Assembly: GCA_023438885.1 (NCBI GenBank)
Contig: JAEXPS010000102.1
Span: forward strand, 1-9,798
From: Actinomycetes bacterium
Lineage (GTDB): Bacteria; Actinomycetota; Actinomycetes; Actinomycetales; Cellulomonadaceae
Length of the DNA: 9,798 bases
Direction: 5' to 3'
Shown: in pieces, positions 5,553-9,798 of the stretch
Layout: every line of letters starts with the position of its first letter
Numbering within the stretch: the first letter of the stretch is position 1
Translations under genes and position numbers: made by a program
The notes under the pieces: model-generated
What the model saw: the letters and a program-made list of their open reading frames with translations, nothing else
Told to the model about the DNA's origin: nothing
The model's database searches: none

Positions 5553-7235
5553 TCAGGCCTCCACGACCACCGGGATGATCATCGGCTTGCGCCGCAGCCG
5601 GCTGGACACCCACCGCCCGACGACCCGCCGCACCACCTGCTGCAGCTGGTGCGTGTCCTCGCCACGCAGCGCCGCGGCCTCGAGCGCGGCCCGCACCTCG
5701 GGCAGCACCTCCTCGAAGATCGAGTCCTCCTCGGCGACGCCGCGCGCGTGGATCTGGGGCCCCGCGAGCACCTTCCCGTCGGCCGACGACACCACGGCGA
5801 AGATCGACACGAAGCCCTCGTCGCCCAGGATGCGGCGGTCCTTGAGCTCGGCCTCGGTGATCCCGCCGACCGACGACCCGTCGACGTACACGTACCCGCA
5901 CGGCACGGCACCGACGATCGAGGCGCGCCCGTCGACGAGGTCCACCACGACGCCGTCCTCGGCCAGGATCACGCCCTCCGGGCGCACGCCGGTGCGCACC
6001 GCGAGCGCACCGGCGGCGCCCAGGTGCCGCCCCTCGCCGTGCACCGGCATCACGTTCTTCGGCTGGAGCACGTTGAACACGTACAGCAGCTCGCCTGCCG
6101 ACGCGTGCCCGGAGACGTGCACCTTCGCGTTCCCCGAGTGCACCACGCGCGCCCCGAGGCGCGTCAGCCCGTTGATGACGCGGTAGACCGCGGCCTCGTT
6201 GCCCGGGATGAGGGACGAGGCGAGGATCACCGTGTCGCCGGGACCCACGGCCACCTTGTGGTCGCCGTTGGCGATCCGGGACAGCGCAGCCATCGGCTCA
6301 CCCTGCGACCCGGTGCACATGAGCACCACCTGGTCGTCGGGCAGCTCGCGCACCAGCTTCTGGTCCACGAGCACCCCCGGGGGGACGTTCAGGTAGCCCA
6401 GCTCGGCGGCGATCGCCATGTTGCGGATCATCGAGCGCCCGACGAAGGCGACCTTCCGTCCGTGCGCCGCGGCCGCGTCCAGCACCTGCTGGACCCGGTG
6501 GACGTGAGAGGCGAACGACGCGACGACGATCTGCCGCGTGGCGTCCGCGAAGACCTGGTCCAGCACCGGCCCGATCTCGCGCTCGCCGGTGACGAACCCC
6601 GGCACCTCGGCGTTCGTCGAGTCGACGAGGAACAGGTCGACGCCCGCCTCGCCGAGCCGCGCGAAGGAGCGCAGGTCCGTGATCCGCCCGTCGAGCGGAA
6701 GCTGGTCCATCTTGAAGTCGCCGGTGTGCAGCACCGTCCCGGCGGGCGTGCGCACGGCGACTGCGAGCGCGTCCGGGATCGAGTGGTTCACTGCGACGAA
6801 CTCGCACTCGAAGTCGCCGAACCGCTCCTTCTGCCCTTCACGCACCGCGAGCGTGAAGGGGGTGATCCGGTGCTCCTTGAGCTTCGCCTCCACGAACGCC
6901 AGGGTCAGCTGTGAGCCGACGAGCGGGATGTCCGGCCGCAACCGCAGCAGGAACGGCACCGCCCCGATGTGGTCCTCGTGCCCGTGGGTGAGCACGATCG
7001 CCTCGATGTCACCGAGCCGCTCGTGGATGTGGTCGAAGTCCGGGAGGATCAGGTCGACGCCGGGCTGGTCGTACTCGGGGAACAGCACGCCGCAGTCGAT
7101 GACGAGCAGCCGCCCGCCGAACTCGAGCACGGTCATGTTCCGGCCCACCTCGCCGAGCCCGCCCAGGGCGACGACGCGCAACGCGTCGGGCGCCAGCGGC
7201 GGCGGCAGGGTCAGGTCGGGATGCGGGTGGCTCAC
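5553..7235 (-). CDS. rnj: Ribonuclease J
   Basis: The 560-aa product has the normal RNase J length and all expected motifs. The metallo-beta-lactamase part contains VVALGGLGEVGRNMTVLE (21-38), the zinc motif HGHEDH (84-89), NHSIPDA (150-156) and TGDFKMD (171-177). The beta-CASP part carries ASFASHVHRVQQ (239-250), TGSQGEPMAAL (308-318), VSGHAS (374-379) and MPVHGEGRHL (396-405). A C-terminal domain (~445-560) follows. These enzymes act in the cytoplasm as 5'-3' exonuclease and endonuclease in mRNA decay and rRNA maturation. The GTG at 7235 is chosen from the conserved N-terminus and the GGAG 4 nt upstream. It starts 32 nt after the dapA stop, so the two are probably co-transcribed. No residue looks lost. 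Confidence 0.97.
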   Translation of the reverse strand: MSHPHPDLTLPPPLAPDALRVVALGGLGEVGRNMTVLEFGGRLLVIDCGVLFPEYDQPGVDLILPDFDHIHERLGDIEAIVLTHGHEDHIGAVPFLLRLRPDIPLVGSQLTLAFVEAKLKEHRITPFTLAVREGQKERFGDFECEFVAVNHSIPDALAVAVRTPAGTVLHTGDFKMDQLPLDGRITDLRSFARLGEAGVDLFLVDSTNAEVPGFVTGEREIGPVLDQVFADATRQIVVASFASHVHRVQQVLDAAAAHGRKVAFVGRSMIRNMAIAAELGYLNVPPGVLVDQKLVRELPDDQVVLMCTGSQGEPMAALSRIANGDHKVAVGPGDTVILASSLIPGNEAAVYRVINGLTRLGARVVHSGNAKVHVSGHASAGELLYVFNVLQPKNVMPVHGEGRHLGAAGALAVRTGVRPEGVILAEDGVVVDLVDGRASIVGAVPCGYVYVDGSSVGGITEAELKDRRILGDEGFVSIFAVVSSADGKVLAGPQIHARGVAEEDSIFEEVLPEVRAALEAAALRGEDTHQLQQVVRRVVGRWVSSRLRRKPMIIPVVVEA

Positions 7236-7258
7236 GTGGCTCCAGGGCGACGAAGGGA

Positions 7259-7278
7259 CAGCCGGCGTCAGCCGGCGT
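7259..7278. repeat. Perfect 10-bp tandem duplication over the dapA stop
   Basis: CAGCCGGCGT occurs twice head to tail. The right copy encodes the last dapA codons and shares its edge with the stop codon. It looks like a small slippage duplication. Each unit holds the palindrome GCCGGC. Confidence 0.6.
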
Positions 7279-8182
7279 AGGAGAGGACACCCGCCGCGGC
7301 GAGCGCGGCGCGCAGCGCCGGCAGCTCCTCGTCGGGCAACGGGGCGATGGGAAGGCGCGTCGCCCGGCTGGGGATCCGGCCGAGCATCTCGAGGGCGGCC
7401 TTGGCGGTCGGCGCCTGCTGACCGGCCCCGTTGAGCGCGTCGATCGCCGGCGCGGCCGCGCGGAACGCCTCCAGCGCGCCTGTCGGGTCGCCGGCGGACC
7501 AACGCCGCGACACCTGGGCCAGCAGCGGGGAGACCACGTGCCCGGCCACCGAGATGATGCCCACTCCCCCGACCGCCAGCAGCGCCAGGAACAGGCCGTC
7601 GTCGCCGGCGTAGTACGCCAGGCCGGTCTCCCGCAGCACCTTCGCGGAGCCGTACAGGTCACCGGCGGCGTCCTTGACGCCGACGATCTTCGGGTGCTCG
7701 GCCAGTCGCGCGAACGTCGCGGGGGCGATCCGCACCCCGGAACGGCCCGGGATGTCGTACACCAGCACCGGCAGGTCCGTCGCCCCGGCGACGACCTCCA
7801 TGTGGGCGGCGAGGCCGGCCTGGGACGGCCGCGAGTAGTAGGGGCTGACGACGAGCAGTCCATGCGCCCCGGCCTCGGCCGCCTGCTCGGCCATGCGCAC
7901 CGCGTGGGCGGTGTCGTTGGAGCCGGCTCCCGCGACGACGAAGGCGCGGTCCCCCACCGCATCGACCACGGCCGCCACCAGCTCCGCCTTCTCGGGCGCG
8001 TGCGTGGTGGGTGCCTCGCCGGTGGTGCCGTTGAGCACCAGGCCGTCGTTGCCCTGCTCCACCAGGTGCTTGGCCAGTGCGACGCCTGCCTCGAGGTCGA
8101 TGGCGCCGTCAGGCGTCATCGGCGTGACCATGGCGGTGAGCACGGACCCGAAGGGCCGCGCGGCGGTGCTGGCAGGCGGCAT
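7268..8182 (-). CDS. dapA: 4-hydroxy-tetrahydrodipicolinate synthase
   Basis: The enzyme condenses pyruvate with aspartate semialdehyde, the first committed step to diaminopimelate and lysine. The 304-aa (beta/alpha)8 barrel has the N-acetylneuraminate-lyase family hallmarks: GTTGE at 52-56 (T53/T54), SPYYSRPS at 113-120, YDIPGRSG at 142-149 (Y142 general acid/base, R147), and VKDAAGD at 169-175 with the Schiff-base lysine K170. These correspond to E. coli T44/T45, Y133, R138 and K161 with a constant offset of 9, so the active site is complete. The ATG at 8182 is chosen over the open ATG at 8224 because it gives a normal N-terminus and lies 6 nt after a TACCCT -10. It heads a unit with rnj. 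Confidence 0.96.
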   Translation of the reverse strand: MPPASTAARPFGSVLTAMVTPMTPDGAIDLEAGVALAKHLVEQGNDGLVLNGTTGEAPTTHAPEKAELVAAVVDAVGDRAFVVAGAGSNDTAHAVRMAEQAAEAGAHGLLVVSPYYSRPSQAGLAAHMEVVAGATDLPVLVYDIPGRSGVRIAPATFARLAEHPKIVGVKDAAGDLYGSAKVLRETGLAYYAGDDGLFLALLAVGGVGIISVAGHVVSPLLAQVSRRWSAGDPTGALEAFRAAAPAIDALNGAGQQAPTAKAALEMLGRIPSRATRLPIAPLPDEELPALRAALAAAGVLSYAG

Positions 8183-8188
8183 GGCGGC

Positions 8189-8194
8189 AGGGTA
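8189..8194 (-). promoter_or_regulatory. Predicted -10 element (TACCCT), leaderless dapA
   Basis: On the minus strand TACCCT is followed by GCCGCC and the dapA ATG, placing the expected transcription start on the start codon. No Shine-Dalgarno precedes this ATG, which supports leaderless translation. A TTGAC-like -35 is not visible. Confidence 0.45.
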
Positions 8195-8242
8195 CCGCCA
8201 GGGCCCCTCCGCCGACCCGGTCATCCACCCGTCGACATCACC

Positions 8243-8285
8243 CAGCGTCCGAGGTGAGCGGGCCCCCTGCTTACCTCGGACGCTG
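8243..8285 (-). terminator. Long dyad spanning the folA stop codon
   Basis: CAGCGTCCGAGGT (8243-8255) and ACCTCGGACGCTG (8273-8285) pair perfectly over 13 bp; after one mismatch three more pairs follow, closing a 9-nt loop. On the minus strand the 5' arm encodes the last folA codons and its TAA stop. It is the strongest hairpin in the window and separates the thyA-folA unit from the dapA promoter. No U-tract follows, so termination is inferred. Confidence 0.7.
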
Positions 8286-8777
8286 CGGGGCTGAGGGGCG
8301 GGCGTAGGAGCGGAACCGGTAGTGCAAGCCGGTACGGCTCTCCAGCCACGGCCCGACGAGCGGCGGTGCCCAGTCGCCGGCCTCGACCGCCGGGGCGAAC
8401 GTGTCGCCGTCGACGTCGAGGTCCACCTCGGTCACCTCGAGCCGGTCCGCCAGCGGCATCGCGGCGGCGTAGACCGCAGCACCACCGACCACCCACGCCT
8501 CGTCGGGCAGCAGAGCGAGCGCCCCGGCGAGCGAGCCGACCACCCGCGCGCCGGGCGCGACGAACGCCGGATCCCGGGTCAGCACCACGTTCTCGCGCCC
8601 CGGCAGGGGCCGGAACCGCTCCGGCAACGACTGCCACGTCGCCCGGCCCATCACCACTGCGTGCCCGGACGTCACCTCGCGGAAGTGCGCCAGGTCCTCT
8701 GGCAGGTGCCACGGGATGGCGCCGCCCCGACCGATGACACCCGCGGGCGTCTGGGCCCAGATCAGGCCGAGCGTCAC
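8271..8777 (-). CDS. folA: Dihydrofolate reductase
   Basis: The product reduces dihydrofolate to tetrahydrofolate with NADPH. At 168 aa it is of normal length. Visible motifs are GLIWAQTPAGVIGRGGAIPWHLPEDL (4-29) with the substrate-binding acid E27 (D27 in E. coli) and W23, VVMGRATWQSLP (41-52) for NADPH and folate contacts, and AWVVGGAAVYAAAMP (94-108) with the cofactor Gly-Gly. The GTG start overlaps the thyA TGA as GTGA, so translation is coupled to ThyA, whose reaction makes the dihydrofolate this enzyme recycles. Actinobacterial annotations often call it dfrA. The 3' end lies inside a long dyad. Nothing suggests a transferred resistance variant. Confidence 0.96.
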   Translation of the reverse strand: MTLGLIWAQTPAGVIGRGGAIPWHLPEDLAHFREVTSGHAVVMGRATWQSLPERFRPLPGRENVVLTRDPAFVAPGARVVGSLAGALALLPDEAWVVGGAAVYAAAMPLADRLEVTEVDLDVDGDTFAPAVEAGDWAPPLVGPWLESRTGLHYRFRSYARPSAPQRPR

Positions 8778-9583
8778 ACCGCCACCGGCGCCTTGATGGC
8801 CGGGTGGTAGCGGTAGTCGAGCACCTCGACGTCCTCGTAGGCGTAGTCGAGGATGGACGGCGCCTTGCGCAGCCGCAGCGTGGGCGGGGCGTACGGCTCG
8901 CGCGAGAGCTGTTCGCGCACCTGGTCCACGTGGTTGTCGTAGATGTGGCAGTCGCCCCCGGTCCAGACGAAGTCGCCGACCTCGTAGCCGGTCTGCTGGG
9001 CCACCATGTGCGTCAGCAGCGCGTACGACGCGATGTTGAACGGCACGCCGAGGAACAGGTCGGCACTGCGCTGGTACAGCTGGCACGAGAGGCGACCGTC
9101 GGCCACGTAGAACTGGAAGAACGCGTGGCAGGGCGCCAGTGCCATCGAACCGATGTCGGCCACGTTCCACGCCGAGACGATGTGCCGCCGCGAGTCCGGG
9201 TCGCGCCGCAGGTTGTCGACCAGCTGCGTCACCTGGTCGATGTGGCGCCCGTCCGGCGCGGGCCAGCTGCGCCACTGCACCCCGTAGACCGGCCCGAGCT
9301 CGCCGCGCTCGTCGGCCCACTCGTCCCAGATGGTGACGCCGTGCTCGCGCAGCCAGCCGACGTTGGACTCCCCGCGCAAGAACCACAGCAGCTCGTAGAC
9401 CACCGACTTCAGGTGCACTCGCTTGGTGGTGACCAGCGGGAACCCACGCGACAGGTCGAAGCGCATCTGGTGACCGAAGATGCTGCGGGTGCCCGTGCCG
9501 GTGCGGTCCGCCTTCGGCGTGCCGGCCTCCAGCACCAGCCGCAGCAGGTCCTCGTACGGCGTCGCGACAGGGCCCTCGGTCAT
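8774..9583 (-). CDS. thyA: Thymidylate synthase (ThyA type)
   Basis: It methylates dUMP to dTMP using methylene-tetrahydrofolate, which becomes dihydrofolate. The 269-aa product aligns with E. coli ThyA at a constant offset of 6: R27 in DRTGTGT, E64, W86, catalytic C152 in APCHAFFQFYV, R172, D175, N183 and H213/Y215 in CHIYDNHVDQ. All are present. It lacks the ~50-residue insert seen in some Gram-positive homologues. The ATG at 9583 is chosen because it lies 7 nt after a TAGCAT -10; the in-frame ATG at 9592 has GGAGGG 10 nt upstream and is a real alternative (adds MAA). It leads the thyA-folA unit, divergent from the aldehyde dehydrogenase. Confidence 0.97.
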   Translation of the reverse strand: MTEGPVATPYEDLLRLVLEAGTPKADRTGTGTRSIFGHQMRFDLSRGFPLVTTKRVHLKSVVYELLWFLRGESNVGWLREHGVTIWDEWADERGELGPVYGVQWRSWPAPDGRHIDQVTQLVDNLRRDPDSRRHIVSAWNVADIGSMALAPCHAFFQFYVADGRLSCQLYQRSADLFLGVPFNIASYALLTHMVAQQTGYEVGDFVWTGGDCHIYDNHVDQVREQLSREPYAPPTLRLRKAPSILDYAYEDVEVLDYRYHPAIKAPVAV

Positions 9584-9590
9584 GGCCGCC

Positions 9591-9596
9591 ATGCTA
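9591..9596 (-). promoter_or_regulatory. Predicted -10 element (TAGCAT), leaderless thyA
   Basis: On the minus strand TAGCAT is followed by GGCGGCC and the ATG at 9583. This puts the likely transcription start on that start codon. The hexamer overlaps the alternative ATG at 9592, so the two starts are mutually exclusive in this reading. Confidence 0.4.
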
Positions 9597-9664
9597 GGCA
9601 CGCCCTCCACGGCCAGACCGCCAAGGCCCGCGCGTTTCGCCGGGATCGTCGCCACACTGGGGGC

Positions 9665-9798
9665 ATGACACCGTCCTTGCCGCCCACCGTCGCCGCCCAC
9701 GTCCCCACCGGGCTGCTCATCGGCGGCACGTGGCGCCCCCCCCGCGGCGCGGCCCCGGTACCCGGGCACCCCCCCCGCCCCCCCCCCGGGCGCTTCGC
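9665..9798 (+). CDS. Aldehyde dehydrogenase, N-terminal fragment (succinate-semialdehyde type?)
   Basis: Only the first ~44 codons are present. The translation starts MTPSLPPTVAAHVPTGLLIGGTWR; 'TGLLIGGTWR' is the usual opening of NAD(P)-dependent aldehyde dehydrogenases of the succinate-semialdehyde group. After codon 24 the sequence degenerates into Pro/Arg/Gly because of C-runs (8, 8 and 10 C), where the family would have a normal 'xxxGxxxxVxxPATGE' stretch. A base-calling fault at a contig end is therefore likely and the frame past 9735 is unreliable. Upstream is CACACT, then GGGGGC and the ATG. The exact substrate class is a guess. Confidence 0.6.
   Translation, partial: MTPSLPPTVAAHVPTGLLIGGTWRPPRGAAPVPGHPPRPPPGRF

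Noticed and set aside
5649..6914. Plus-strand ORF of ~420 codons opposite rnj
   Set aside because: His/Arg/Val-rich antisense shadow of an unmistakable RNase J.
8271..9386. Long minus-strand frame suggesting a fusion upstream of folA
   Set aside because: The extra N-terminal part is an off-frame reading of thyA; folA starts at GTG 8777 overlapping the thyA stop.

Overview
The window is very GC-rich and uses GTG starts freely. Its gene order (thyA-folA, dapA, RNase J, ftsK) is a conserved actinobacterial neighbourhood. It looks like a chromosomal segment of a high-GC Gram-positive, probably a Micrococcales member such as a Cellulomonas relative; that placement is inferred from composition and protein style.

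Most genes run on the minus strand. Read from right to left: thymidylate synthase (thyA) overlaps dihydrofolate reductase (folA/dfrA) by 4 nt. A large dyad then spans the folA stop codon. dapA (lysine/diaminopimelate synthesis) is followed after 32 nt by rnj (RNase J), which ends in a tight hairpin. Next comes a small MazG-like protein. After it lies an accessory stretch: a DUF222/HNH '13E12-type' endonuclease gene with a perfect LexA (SOS) box and a perfect CRP-type palindrome in front of it, then a 479-aa protein of unknown function. Two plus-strand genes follow: an EamA/DMT transporter preceded by a probable leaderless 26-aa upstream ORF, and a 69-aa basic protein. The left edge holds the first 57 codons of ftsK on the minus strand. 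The right edge holds the start of a divergent aldehyde dehydrogenase on the plus strand, whose last ~65 bases look corrupted by C homopolymers.

How the genes work together: ThyA uses methylene-THF and releases DHF, which FolA reduces back to THF, so their coupled translation makes sense. DapA and RNase J are a recurrent actinobacterial pair without an obvious metabolic link. MazG-like, HNH, the unknown protein, EamA and the small protein sit between rnj and ftsK and vary in character, which suggests a tolerated insertion site in an otherwise core neighbourhood.

The most interesting signals are regulatory: the LexA box and CRP-like site in front of the HNH gene, the leaderless uORF coupled to the transporter through a GTGA overlap, and the same TAnnnT-(6-7 nt)-start layout at ftsK, dapA and thyA. 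I saw no tRNA, rRNA, CRISPR array or insertion sequence.
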